Part shown: positions 1 through 7,318 of the stretch, one piece after another
How the letters are laid out: every line of letters starts with the position of its first letter
How positions within the stretch are numbered: the first letter of the stretch is position 1
Assembly: GCA_016870795.1 (NCBI GenBank)
Contig: VGAJ01000002.1
Location: 42,042 to 106,041, forward strand
From: Actinomycetota bacterium
Lineage (GTDB): Bacteria > Actinomycetota > Actinomycetes > Nanopelagicales > Nanopelagicaceae
DNA: 64,000 bases
Direction: 5' to 3'
Translations under genes and position numbers: made by a program
The notes under the pieces: generated by a model
Database searches by the model: none
What the model was told of the DNA's origin: nothing
The model's input: the letters and a program-made list of their open reading frames with translations, nothing else

Positions 1-44
1 TCAGAAGCAATATTGAAGGCATTATTAAATTCTACTGATCAACT

Positions 45-1061
45 CTAGAGTCGACGCGCTCCTACATACTTTTTCCGACCAAAGTAGTTTCCAAACTCTG
101 CAATCTGCACTTTAGCTCCAGGTCTTGGCGCGTGGACCATCTTGTCCTTGCCTATGTAGATCCCAACGTGAGATATGGGAGTGCCGAAGAAGACTAGGTC
201 GCCTGCTTGGAGATTATTTCTTGAAATCGATCTTCCATAACCAAATTGCGCCCGGGATGAGTGTGGCAATTTAACCCCAGATTGTTGAAAGGCGCGCATA
301 GTCAGCCCTGAGCAATCCCAACGAATTGGCCCCGCTGCTCCCCATACATAATTATCACCAATTTGTTTAACGGCATACCGTAGGGCAGTTCCAGCTCTTC
401 CCGATACTGCATTGGCAAGCTTTGCCTGCTCCTCTGAGTATCTTTGTCGCTCCGCTGCATCCATCGCCTGAAGCTTGAGAATTTTCTCTCGATCTGCTTT
501 CTCCAGTTTTGATAATAACTTTTCAGCTTGCGCAAGTTTGGCTTCAACTTGAGCTGCTTGAGCTCGATAGCGTGCCTCTGCTGCTTGAACCAATCTAACT
601 TTGTCGCTGACTGTTAGTGATGTGGCATCAAGGCGCTGTTTAGCGGTGGCATACTTTCGAAGCTCTAGCGATTGCTTTCTAGTTACATCCTCTAGCGAAC
701 CAGCAGCTGAGAGATAAAGGGTTGGGTCTGAGGAGAAGAGCAGCTCTAAACCTTCACCAAGCCCCGTTGATTTATATCGGGCAACTGCGATTGCGGAAAG
801 TGATTTCTCAATCGATTCAACGCTAGCTTTCTGAAGATCTGCCTCTTGGCGCACCGACTCTAATTGGGATTTAAGTCTGGCTAATTGAATCTTGGCAGCT
901 TGGGCATTCTCTCCGGCTTCAGCGGCATCTTCTTGAAGGCGTTCAACCTCTGCCCGGACTGCAACTAAGTCAACGCTTGGGGCAGCGCTAGATGTTGGAA
1001 GAAGGGTGATAGCTAAAACTAGACCCAAGAAAGGCGTTAGCCACCGAAGAGCCAATTTCAT
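45..1061 (-). CDS. NlpC/P60 peptidoglycan endopeptidase with coiled-coil N-terminus
   Basis: Secreted cell-wall hydrolase of the RipA type, which cleaves peptide crosslinks in peptidoglycan during division. The first 28 residues form a signal peptide (positive start, hydrophobic core, ending SSAAPS). Residues 30-215 are Ala/Glu/Lys/Arg-rich heptads that read as a long coiled coil, a usual autoinhibitory or FtsX-contacting arm. The C-terminal 115 residues are an NlpC/P60 domain with the catalytic DCSG Cys near residue 250, SHVG His near 298 and VHAP His near 310. An upstream GTG at 1064 is possible, but the ATG at 1061 lies 6 nt after TAGCCT (leaderless). The family assignment is firm; the exact peptide bond cut is not visible from sequence. 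Confidence 0.9.
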   Translation of the reverse strand: MKLALRWLTPFLGLVLAITLLPTSSAAPSVDLVAVRAEVERLQEDAAEAGENAQAAKIQLARLKSQLESVRQEADLQKASVESIEKSLSAIAVARYKSTGLGEGLELLFSSDPTLYLSAAGSLEDVTRKQSLELRKYATAKQRLDATSLTVSDKVRLVQAAEARYRAQAAQVEAKLAQAEKLLSKLEKADREKILKLQAMDAAERQRYSEEQAKLANAVSGRAGTALRYAVKQIGDNYVWGAAGPIRWDCSGLTMRAFQQSGVKLPHSSRAQFGYGRSISRNNLQAGDLVFFGTPISHVGIYIGKDKMVHAPRPGAKVQIAEFGNYFGRKKYVGARRL

Positions 1062-1067
1062 CACGTT

Positions 1068-1073
1068 AGGCTA
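1068..1073 (-). promoter_or_regulatory. -10 hexamer TAGCCT, leaderless NlpC gene
   Basis: TAGCCT fits the actinobacterial TANNNT -10 and ends 6 nt before the ATG at 1061, so transcription should begin at or next to the start codon. No Shine-Dalgarno fits in between. Confidence 0.55.
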
Positions 1074-1093
1074 ACTGCGAAAGTAAGGCCAGC

Positions 1094-1327
1094 TCAACCT
1101 GAAAGGGCTTGATTTGCCTGTGAATTATCACTTTCTGTCTTAATTTGAGCGTAGCGAAGTGGAGGGATCATTCCCCGCGAGGAGAGAAGATCAATTACCC
1201 GCGCCTCCTCAAGACCAAGCTCTGAGGGCTCATGGCTCTGATTACTAGGGGCAGAAATTAGGACGGAAACTACGCAATCTTTACATGCGATATCTCGCAT
1301 GATGCAACTATCGCAATCAATAATCAT
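1094..1327 (-). CDS. Small conserved actinobacterial Cys-rich protein
   Basis: This 77-residue protein of unknown function opens with two Cys pairs (residues 5, 8, 15 and 18, spaced CDSC...CKDC) that look like a metal-binding knuckle. It ends with an EEARVIDLLSSRGMIPPLR helix-turn region. I recognise the overall pattern (IDCDxC, CxDCVVxVLL, then a late PPLR motif) from Actinobacteria, where it also sits beside an NlpC/P60 gene. The reading frame is open upstream to 1363, but the ATG at 1327 starts directly at the conserved IDCD motif and has a TATCGT -10 seven nt upstream. It lies 33 bp upstream of the NlpC gene on the same strand. Confidence 0.75.
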   Translation of the reverse strand: MIIDCDSCIMRDIACKDCVVSVLISAPSNQSHEPSELGLEEARVIDLLSSRGMIPPLRYAQIKTESDNSQANQALSG

Positions 1328-1334
1328 GAAGGCA

Positions 1335-1340
1335 ACGATA
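1335..1340 (-). promoter_or_regulatory. -10 hexamer TATCGT, leaderless Cys-rich protein gene
   Basis: TATCGT ends 7 nt before the ATG at 1327, and there is no Shine-Dalgarno. It supports the shorter start and faces the divergent -10 at 1372-1377. Confidence 0.55.
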
Positions 1341-1371
1341 GAGAGCGGCACTGACATCATCACTTGGGCGG

Positions 1372-1377
1372 TAGCGT
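1372..1377 (+). promoter_or_regulatory. -10 hexamer TAGCGT, leaderless RibD-like gene
   Basis: TAGCGT ends 7 nt before the ATG at 1385. It favours that ATG over the upstream in-frame TTG at 1364. The divergent hexamer for the Cys-rich gene is about 31 bp away, so the two promoters nearly share one face. Confidence 0.5.
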
Positions 1378-1384
1378 GCTACTT

Positions 1385-1906
1385 ATGAAGCAAGGCCCAG
1401 AGGTCAAAACGATGGCCAATATTCTCCTGGCAAGGAATCTGGCCACCAGCCTTGGGGGTAGCTCAAGGGAGTTAAGTCCCAAAAGTGATCGAATTAGATT
1501 CCACCAGATTCGCACGCTAGCCAAGGCGATATTAATTGGCGGCCAGAGTTATAGAAATGAGCCCTACTCTAAATTGAGCCTTCCGCTCTATATCTCATCT
1601 CGCACGCTTAAGGAAGGAGCCGTTGGTAATAAATTCATCTTTAATCAAGATCCAGCCTGGCTAATTAATCGCGCTTTATTAGAGCAGGGCTACCCAGTAT
1701 TGATAGAGGGCGGGGTTAATTTCATCTCGAGTTTAATTGCCGAGAGCCTTATTGATCTTCTCTACATCACCCGAGTTAATCAAGATGGTGATGGCCACTT
1801 CTTTGATGAGAGCGATTTACTAAAGAACTATGAAAGGCAATCTATCGAGATAATTGATGGAGTTAGCTTTGAGAGCTGGAGCGTTAAGTTAAAAAGCAGC
1901 GATTAA
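1385..1906 (+). CDS. RibD C-terminal / dihydrofolate reductase-like protein
   Basis: A 173-residue protein with the RibD_C/DHFR-like reductase fold. It has an N-terminal MANILLARNLATSLGG strand-turn, a central AILIGGQSYRNEP nucleotide-binding loop, a VLIEGG glycine turn and a late LLYITRVNQDGDGHFF strand. It has no deaminase domain, so it is not a full RibD. It probably reduces a pyrimidine- or pterin-like substrate with NAD(P)H, but the substrate is unknown. Its 3' end overlaps the convergent transporter by 18 bp. The start is set by the leaderless promoter; the alternative TTG at 1364 would add 7 residues. Confidence 0.7.
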   Translation: MKQGPEVKTMANILLARNLATSLGGSSRELSPKSDRIRFHQIRTLAKAILIGGQSYRNEPYSKLSLPLYISSRTLKEGAVGNKFIFNQDPAWLINRALLEQGYPVLIEGGVNFISSLIAESLIDLLYITRVNQDGDGHFFDESDLLKNYERQSIEIIDGVSFESWSVKLKSSD

Positions 1907-2728
1907 AACTACTCCGCTTAGCGCAAAAGCAATTCCTAAGTATTGGACTTTGGCTAATCTCTCATGAAGAAATTTATATGCTAAAAGAATGGTCACTATC
2001 GGAAATAACGAACCTAGAACCATAGCGATAGAAACTAGGCCTTTAGTAGTTGCTACCCCAAGGAGAAAGTTAGCTAGAAAATCTGCAACACCAATAAATA
2101 TCAATAGTGGAAATTCTCTCCTGGGTATTCCGCCAAGGCTGCGATATCTAATCGCTAGCAAGATGCAGATCGATACTGAAGCTACTCGCATCGAGGTCAT
2201 GGTGTGAAGAGAATCAGTCTCAGAGCCAATTGCAATAAATGTTAAGGCAGTTCCAAAACCAATTGCAGCTACCACTGCTAACAAGAGAGGCTTTACTGGA
2301 AGACCATTTCTTATCTCAGGCCCGCTTGCCATAAATGCTCCAGCGATAGCAATTGTTATCCCTATCAACTCAAGAGAGGTAGGTCGCTCACCTCTTGCCA
2401 GCGCAAAAAACAATGGAATTAGAACTGAGAGCGAACTAATCGGTGAAACAACTCCCATACGTCCCGTAGCAAGACCGGTATAAAAAGCGATGAGGCCGAT
2501 AAACCCAGCGATGCCAGCAATAACTCCTGGGATGAAATAGCCACTCATTGAAAGATTTGGTCTAATGAAGTCTGCAAAGAAGAGAATTGTTACCAGGCCA
2601 AAGATAAGTCCAAATATCTGCGAGATCGCTGTGACGGCGATTGCTTTAAAGCGCTTAGAGAGGTTTCCAGCTAAGTAATCCGCAGTTCCCCAGAGCAGGC
2701 TGGAAGCTAGCGCAAGTAACGAGCCCAT
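1889..2728 (-). CDS. DMT/EamA family transporter
   Basis: A 279-residue inner-membrane protein made of two EamA repeats with about ten hydrophobic helices. It starts at the first helix (GSLLALASSLLWG) and has an internal duplication, with the second half beginning near residue 148 (LLLAVVAAIGFGTALTFIA). The SISVLIPLFFALARGERPT-like and VTILLAYKFLHERLA segments are the paired EamA signatures (a helix ending with an E-R). The family exports metabolites or amino acids; the substrate cannot be read from sequence. The ATG at 2728 is preceded by a TAACCT -10 at 6 nt. Confidence 0.85.
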   Translation of the reverse strand: MGSLLALASSLLWGTADYLAGNLSKRFKAIAVTAISQIFGLIFGLVTILFFADFIRPNLSMSGYFIPGVIAGIAGFIGLIAFYTGLATGRMGVVSPISSLSVLIPLFFALARGERPTSLELIGITIAIAGAFMASGPEIRNGLPVKPLLLAVVAAIGFGTALTFIAIGSETDSLHTMTSMRVASVSICILLAIRYRSLGGIPRREFPLLIFIGVADFLANFLLGVATTKGLVSIAMVLGSLFPIVTILLAYKFLHERLAKVQYLGIAFALSGVVLIAAF

Positions 2729-2734
2729 TAATCA

Positions 2735-2740
2735 AGGTTA
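2735..2740 (-). promoter_or_regulatory. -10 hexamer TAACCT, leaderless DMT transporter gene
   Basis: TAACCT ends 6 nt before the ATG at 2728. No clear -35 is visible. Confidence 0.5.
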
Positions 2741-2788
2741 TCGCCTCATAGGCCCTCGCGCCTCCCGCTGACTCATTTAACTCTTGCC

Positions 2789-2794
2789 TACCCT
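2789..2794 (+). promoter_or_regulatory. -10 hexamer TACCCT, leaderless DUF3000 gene
   Basis: TACCCT ends 7 nt before the ATG at 2802 and so argues against the upstream TTG at 2784, which lies before this hexamer. Confidence 0.5.
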
Positions 2795-2801
2795 TATCCT
2801 T

Positions 2802-3368
2802 ATGAAAGCGGCGAATCGAAACTTCGATACTTTTATCGAAGATATAAAAGCCATTAAGACGCGCCCTGAAATCTCTATCTCTGAAATACCAGCGCCGCAA
2901 AAACTTGCCCCTTATGCCTTTGCCATCACCGCCGATTTAGCACTTGATATTGATAGCGAAGATGACATCGCAACTGGCAGATTTGTTCTCCTTCATGATC
3001 CAGATGGACAAGAATCTTGGGATGGAACTTTTCGCTGCGTAACCTTTGTTCGCTCAGCCCTTGATATTGAGATTCAATCAGATCCCATGTTGCCTGATGT
3101 TGGCTGGTCTTGGTTTATTGATGCGCTAAAAAACAGCGGTGCAAGTTATAGCCAGCCCAGCGGAACAGTTACTAGAGTGGCGAGCGCATCATTTGGAGAA
3201 CTCTCATCAGATGACGAATCATCTGAGATAGAGATTCGAGCTTCATGGACTGCAGATAATCCTGAAGAGTTAATGAACCATGTCCATGCTTGGCTAGAGC
3301 TAATGGCAAGCGCTGCAGGTCTTGCCCCTCTTCCTGAGGGTGTGGCCTCACTTCCGCAAAAGCGTTAA
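2802..3368 (+). CDS. DUF3000 family protein
   Basis: A 188-residue soluble protein of the actinobacterial DUF3000 family, function unknown. Recognisable features are the LAPYAFAITADL opening, FVLLHDPDGQESWDGTFRCVTF in the middle, MLPDVGWSWF, and a C-terminal HAWLELMASAAGLAPLPEGVA. These fit the family along its full length. It sits 6 bp before the RNase D gene and is probably co-transcribed; this pairing recurs in Actinobacteria, so a role linked to RNA metabolism is possible but unproven. Confidence 0.85.
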   Translation: MKAANRNFDTFIEDIKAIKTRPEISISEIPAPQKLAPYAFAITADLALDIDSEDDIATGRFVLLHDPDGQESWDGTFRCVTFVRSALDIEIQSDPMLPDVGWSWFIDALKNSGASYSQPSGTVTRVASASFGELSSDDESSEIEIRASWTADNPEELMNHVHAWLELMASAAGLAPLPEGVASLPQKR

Positions 3369-3374
3369 TTAACT

Positions 3375-4682
3375 GTGAGTGAGCAAGAGACAAATCTTCG
3401 CGCCCTAAAGGTTCCAGAACAAGGAACTCCAGAACTAACTACAACGAAGGATCACTTAGCTGCAGCAATAGAGCAACTCAAATCTGGTCACGGCCCCATT
3501 GCTATTGATGCCGAGCGCGCCTCTGGATTTCGCTATAGCTCAAGGGCCTATCTAATACAGATATATCGAAGAGGCGGGGGCTTACATCTAATTGATCCAA
3601 TCCAATTTCACCAAAGCCCTCTAATTGGCCAATTAAATGAAGTTATTAGAGGCGAGGAAACAATCATCCATGCCAGTACTCAAGATCTGCCTTGTCTACG
3701 TGATTGGGGAATAGATCCGAAAGAGCTATTTGATACTGAATTAGGAGCAAGAATTGCAGGTTGTCCAAGAGTTGGCCTCGGTCATTTAGTTGAAAGTTTA
3801 TTGCAGATCTCACTTGCTAAAGAGCACTCAGCTGTTGATTGGTCAATCCGCCCACTAGAGCAAGAGTGGCTTGATTATGCAGCACTTGATGTGGCCCTAC
3901 TTATTGATCTTAGAGATAAAGTGGCAGAACTTCTTGAAGCACAAGGAAAATTAAAATGGGCGATGCAAGACTTTGCGGCAATATTAAAGAGTCCTCCCCC
4001 GCAAAAGCGAAAAGAGCCGTGGAGAAGAACTTCTGGAATGCATGAGATTAAATCGCGATATCAACTAGCAATCATTAGGCAGCTCTGGCAGGTGCGCGAT
4101 GAGATTGCAGCCTCAATTGATCTGGCTCCAGGACGGCTCTTATCAGATGCGGTAATAATAGCTTTGGCTAAATCCAATGTGAAAAGTAAAGATGAATTGA
4201 TGAAACTTAGCGAAGCTAAGGCGCGAATAAGAAGTGAAATTCAGAAGAGTTACATTGAAACTTGGTTAGAGACACTTCTTGCAGCCCAGTCATTGACTCA
4301 AGAGCAATGGCCAGAACTTCGAAGCAGAAGTGATTCTCTTCCGCCAGTAAAGATTTGGAAGGCAAAGTTTCCTATCGCCTATGCTCACATAAGCCATGCC
4401 AAAGCTAAGTTAAATGAAATTGCTCTAGAACTTAATCTCCCCCTAGAAAACCTCATAGGACCTGAGTTGGTAAGAAAAATCTGCTTTGATCAAGCAAGTG
4501 AACAAATCCATAAAATGAGTGAGGCTCTGCTGACAAGAGTTGAAACGCTGTTAAGGCTTAATGGCGCAAGAGAGTGGCAGATAGAAAAGTGCGCCAAAGC
4601 CATTGCAGAGAGCCTTACCGAAAGTGAGCCGTTAGCCACACCTGCAGCTGAAGCTGAATCAGAGAGTGAAGCCTTGGGGTGA
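3375..4682 (+). CDS. rnd: Ribonuclease D (DEDDy 3'-5' exoribonuclease with HRDC domain)
   Basis: Trims the 3' ends of tRNA precursors and other stable RNAs. Residues 20-195 form the exonuclease domain with the DEDDy residues visible: IAIDAERASG (Exo I Asp/Glu), STQDLPCL (Exo II Asp), and WLDYAALDVALL (Exo III Tyr and Asp). The stretch around residues 225-300 (IRQLWQVRDEIAASIDLAPGRLL) is an HRDC nucleic-acid-binding domain. The tail from residue 400 is Glu/Ala/Ser-rich and looks disordered. The GTG start lies 6 bp after DUF3000 and has no strong Shine-Dalgarno, consistent with coupling. Confidence 0.93.
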   Translation: MSEQETNLRALKVPEQGTPELTTTKDHLAAAIEQLKSGHGPIAIDAERASGFRYSSRAYLIQIYRRGGGLHLIDPIQFHQSPLIGQLNEVIRGEETIIHASTQDLPCLRDWGIDPKELFDTELGARIAGCPRVGLGHLVESLLQISLAKEHSAVDWSIRPLEQEWLDYAALDVALLIDLRDKVAELLEAQGKLKWAMQDFAAILKSPPPQKRKEPWRRTSGMHEIKSRYQLAIIRQLWQVRDEIAASIDLAPGRLLSDAVIIALAKSNVKSKDELMKLSEAKARIRSEIQKSYIETWLETLLAAQSLTQEQWPELRSRSDSLPPVKIWKAKFPIAYAHISHAKAKLNEIALELNLPLENLIGPELVRKICFDQASEQIHKMSEALLTRVETLLRLNGAREWQIEKCAKAIAESLTESEPLATPAAEAESESEALG

Positions 4683-4687
4683 ATTAC

Positions 4688-4703
4688 GCAACATAAATGT
4701 TGC
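4688..4703. promoter_or_regulatory. Perfect 16-bp palindrome before the iron-type ABC operon
   Basis: GCAACATAAATGTTGC is a 7-bp inverted repeat around AA. It overlaps a TTGCTT -35-like element (4700-4705), with an 18-nt gap to the TAACCT -10, so a protein bound here should repress the transporter. A 2-nt loop cannot form an RNA hairpin, so it is better read as a DNA operator. It does not match the DtxR/IdeR consensus as I know it; a Fur-family site is a guess. Confidence 0.5.
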
Positions 4704-4723
4704 TTAAATACCCCATAGCGAGA

Positions 4724-4729
4724 TAACCT
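4724..4729 (+). promoter_or_regulatory. -10 hexamer TAACCT, leaderless iron-binding lipoprotein gene
   Basis: TAACCT ends 7 nt before the ATG at 4737, with TTGCTT 18 nt upstream as a possible -35 inside the palindrome. Confidence 0.6.
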
Positions 4730-4736
4730 CATCTCC

Positions 4737-5741
4737 ATGGCTCTTAAAAAACTCCGAATCATCACCCTTGCCCTGAGCCTGAGTGCGAGCCTCCTAGTCG
4801 GCTGCGCATCTCAAAAGAGCGAGAGCTTGGTGATCTATTCCGGTCGAAGCGAGAGCTTCATCTCCCCTTTTCTCAATAAATTCACCGCCCTCACTGGAAC
4901 CAATTTAGATGTTCGCTACGGTGATTCAGCTGCTCTTGCTGCTCAACTTCTTGAAGAAGGTTCAAATTCGCCTGCAGATCTATTTATCTCTCAAGATGCG
5001 GGAGCGCTAGGTGCAATTAGTGCGGCTGGTTTATTTGCAACACTTGAAAAGCAAGTTTTAGATCGCGTTGAAGATAAGTATCAATCCAGTAGATCGGACT
5101 GGGTTGGAGTTACTGGAAGAGCTCGAGTCTTTGCCTACTCACCAGAGCGAGTAGAAAACCTTCCAAGCAGTATTGATCAATTAACTCAACCAATTTATCG
5201 CGCCAAGGTTGGAATTGCTCCGACAAATTCATCCTTCCAAGCATTTATCACCGCACTAATCCAATCAAGAGGCGAGGCAGCGGTAGTAAATTGGCTAGAG
5301 CGACTCAAAGCTAACGATGTAAAACTCTATGAAAAGAACTCTCAAATAGTGGCAGCAATTGATGCTGGTGAGATTGATCTTGGTTTAGTAAATCACTATT
5401 ACCTTTGGGAAGTCTCAAAGGCCTTGGGGCGCGATATTGCAGTTAATAATGGATTCTTTGCTCCAGGTGATACTGGAAATATGATAAATGTTGCTGGAGC
5501 TGGCATTCTAAAAACCTCTACCGATTCTCAATCAGCACTTGAACTCTTGAAATATCTGCTCAGCGATGAAGCCCAGAGACAGTTTATTGAACAAACCTAT
5601 GAATATTCTTTAGTACTTAAAGATGCTAGCCCGGTAGGGCTTCCACCGCTTAGTCAGATTCCATCTCCTCGTGTTGATCTCTCACTTCTAGCTAACTTAT
5701 CTAAGACCCAAGCCTTGCTAATCAAAGTGGGGTTGATCTAA
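4737..5741 (+). CDS. Iron ABC transporter substrate-binding lipoprotein (FutA/FbpA type)
   Basis: Captures ferric iron outside the membrane and passes it to the permease. The signal peptide ends in the lipobox LVGCAS, so Cys near residue 23 would be lipidated. The mature part starts LVIYSGRSESFISPFL, the signature opening of the FutA/FbpA family. SSFQAFITALI and a later NHYYLWEV region, which supplies the usual paired Tyr metal ligands, support ferric binding. The length of 334 aa is normal. It heads a three-gene operon whose permease begins at its stop codon. Related family members bind other substrates (thiamine, sulfate), so iron is likely rather than certain. Confidence 0.85.
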   Translation: MALKKLRIITLALSLSASLLVGCASQKSESLVIYSGRSESFISPFLNKFTALTGTNLDVRYGDSAALAAQLLEEGSNSPADLFISQDAGALGAISAAGLFATLEKQVLDRVEDKYQSSRSDWVGVTGRARVFAYSPERVENLPSSIDQLTQPIYRAKVGIAPTNSSFQAFITALIQSRGEAAVVNWLERLKANDVKLYEKNSQIVAAIDAGEIDLGLVNHYYLWEVSKALGRDIAVNNGFFAPGDTGNMINVAGAGILKTSTDSQSALELLKYLLSDEAQRQFIEQTYEYSLVLKDASPVGLPPLSQIPSPRVDLSLLANLSKTQALLIKVGLI

Positions 5742-7318
5742 TTTCAATTAAATTAAGGGAAACTGACCTAGGCCAAGAGGCTTGGGCAAATAGGCAATCT
5801 CGACCAAGTATCACCCTGCTTGCAGCATCCCTAATCGCGTTTCTTGCTGCCAGCCTGCCTCTCTTCTATCTATTCAGACGAGCAATAGATGCTGAAATAT
5901 CAGAAGTTTCCCTGATTTTATTTAGAAGTAAAACTATAGAAATCTTGGCAACTACCTTAGGTTTAACAATTGCAGTTACAGCGCTATCAACTCTAATTGG
6001 ACTTGCTCTGGCTTGGACGCTTTTTAATGTTGATCTTTCACTTAAATCCACGCTACAAGCACTTGTTATCTTGCCGGTTGCAATTCCTAGCTATGTATTT
6101 ACCTATAGCTGGATCTCTCTAATTCCTGGATTTAAAGGGCTATGGGCTGCGCTCTTTGTTCTAGTTCTTGCAACTACTCCCTACATAACTCTGACAACTC
6201 TGGCTGCTCTGCGCCGTAGCGATTGGTCTACCTATGAAGTTGCTCAAACACTAGGATTAAGTGGTTTCCAGATATTTGTAAGAATTACTTGGCCACAGAT
6301 TAAAAATTCCGTTGCCGCTGGCTCTCTTCTTTCAGCGCTCTATGTCTTAAGTGACTTTGGAGCAATTTCACTTCTAGGAGTTGATACTCTAACTAGAGCA
6401 ATTGAGAATATTTATCGAGGATCTTTTGATCGCTCCAGTGCATCTATCTTGGCATTGATCTTGGTGGCAATCTCTGCGCTAGTTATTAGACTTGAAGAAC
6501 GGAGTCGGCATAAGCTTCGAATCATAAAATCCTCGAGTCGAATCATCAAACGAGCTAAAGCTAGCGATAAGTTCAAGGTTAAGGTAATAGCACTTCTTGG
6601 TATCGGTTTATATCTGGCACTTGGCCTTGTGATTCCACTGTTTCAACTACTCTCTATTTTCCTTGCAAACTCAACCAGCATTAATTACTCACTTCTATTT
6701 CAAGCATCGCTCTCAACCCTAATTGCTGCCTGCCTTGGCGCGCTGATTGCCCTAGCCCTGGCTCTTCCTGTTGGAGTTCTCTCTGCTCAAGGATCCAGGC
6801 TCGGCAGAGTTAGCGATAAGGCAATTTTGATTGTTCACGCTCTACCAGGAATTGTTATGGGACTTGCTCTAGTTTCCTTTGGCTCATCTATTGGCTGGCT
6901 CTATCAGAGCTTGCTACTTCTTTCATTTGCCTATGCCCTGCTCTTTATGGCTAAAGCGGTGGGTTCGGTGCGAAGTAGCTTTGATCGAGTTCCGAAGAAT
7001 TTAATTGAGATATCAGCAACCTTGGGCCAACGAAAGTCAGCAACATTTAGAAGAGTAGTTGTTCCCCTCGCCACTCCAGGGCTATTGAGTGGAACTTTAT
7101 TGGTATTACTAGCTGCCATGAAAGAACTTCCTGCCACCTTAATGCTTAAGCCAATCGGTTTTGAAACACTTGCCACACAGATGTGGAGCTATAGCTCGAT
7201 ATTTCGATTTAACGAAGCTGCTCCCTACGCTTTACTCTTAGTCCTTATTGCAGCAATTCCAACTTTCTTAATCAACCGACCAGATAAAAGCGATGGAATC
7301 GGAGATGATCAAATATGA
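5741..7318 (+). CDS. Iron ABC transporter permease, fused two-half type, probable ATT start
   Basis: Membrane channel of the importer, about 525 aa with two homologous permease halves (FbpB layout) and about 12 helices. EAA-type loops appear twice: YEVAQTLGLSGFQIF in the first half and IEISATLGQRKSATF in the second. The first ATG/GTG/TTG in frame is a TTG at 5945, inside the first half. The open frame upstream encodes the expected N-terminal helix (SITLLAASLIAFLAASLPLF) back to the preceding stop. The only well-placed start is ATT at 5741, which overlaps the lipoprotein stop as TAATT, where other couplings in this window read TAATG. The start is therefore inferred; family assignment is firm. 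Confidence 0.8.
   Translation: MSIKLRETDLGQEAWANRQSRPSITLLAASLIAFLAASLPLFYLFRRAIDAEISEVSLILFRSKTIEILATTLGLTIAVTALSTLIGLALAWTLFNVDLSLKSTLQALVILPVAIPSYVFTYSWISLIPGFKGLWAALFVLVLATTPYITLTTLAALRRSDWSTYEVAQTLGLSGFQIFVRITWPQIKNSVAAGSLLSALYVLSDFGAISLLGVDTLTRAIENIYRGSFDRSSASILALILVAISALVIRLEERSRHKLRIIKSSSRIIKRAKASDKFKVKVIALLGIGLYLALGLVIPLFQLLSIFLANSTSINYSLLFQASLSTLIAACLGALIALALALPVGVLSAQGSRLGRVSDKAILIVHALPGIVMGLALVSFGSSIGWLYQSLLLLSFAYALLFMAKAVGSVRSSFDRVPKNLIEISATLGQRKSATFRRVVVPLATPGLLSGTLLVLLAAMKELPATLMLKPIGFETLATQMWSYSSIFRFNEAAPYALLLVLIAAIPTFLINRPDKSDGIGDDQI

Noticed and set aside
44..55. TCTAGAGTCGAC resembles a common cloning-vector polylinker
   Set aside because: It is in frame with the last codons and stop of the NlpC/P60 gene (Arg-Arg-Leu-stop), and the sequence on both sides is not vector-like, so chance is the simpler reading.
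302..547. 81-codon minus-strand ORF inside the NlpC gene
   Set aside because: It is an alternative frame within a firmly identified gene; its composition is unlike any family I know.
5690..5960. Frameshift or pseudogene at the lipoprotein-permease junction
   Set aside because: Both proteins are complete with natural ends; only the start codon type is unusual, so no frameshift is needed.
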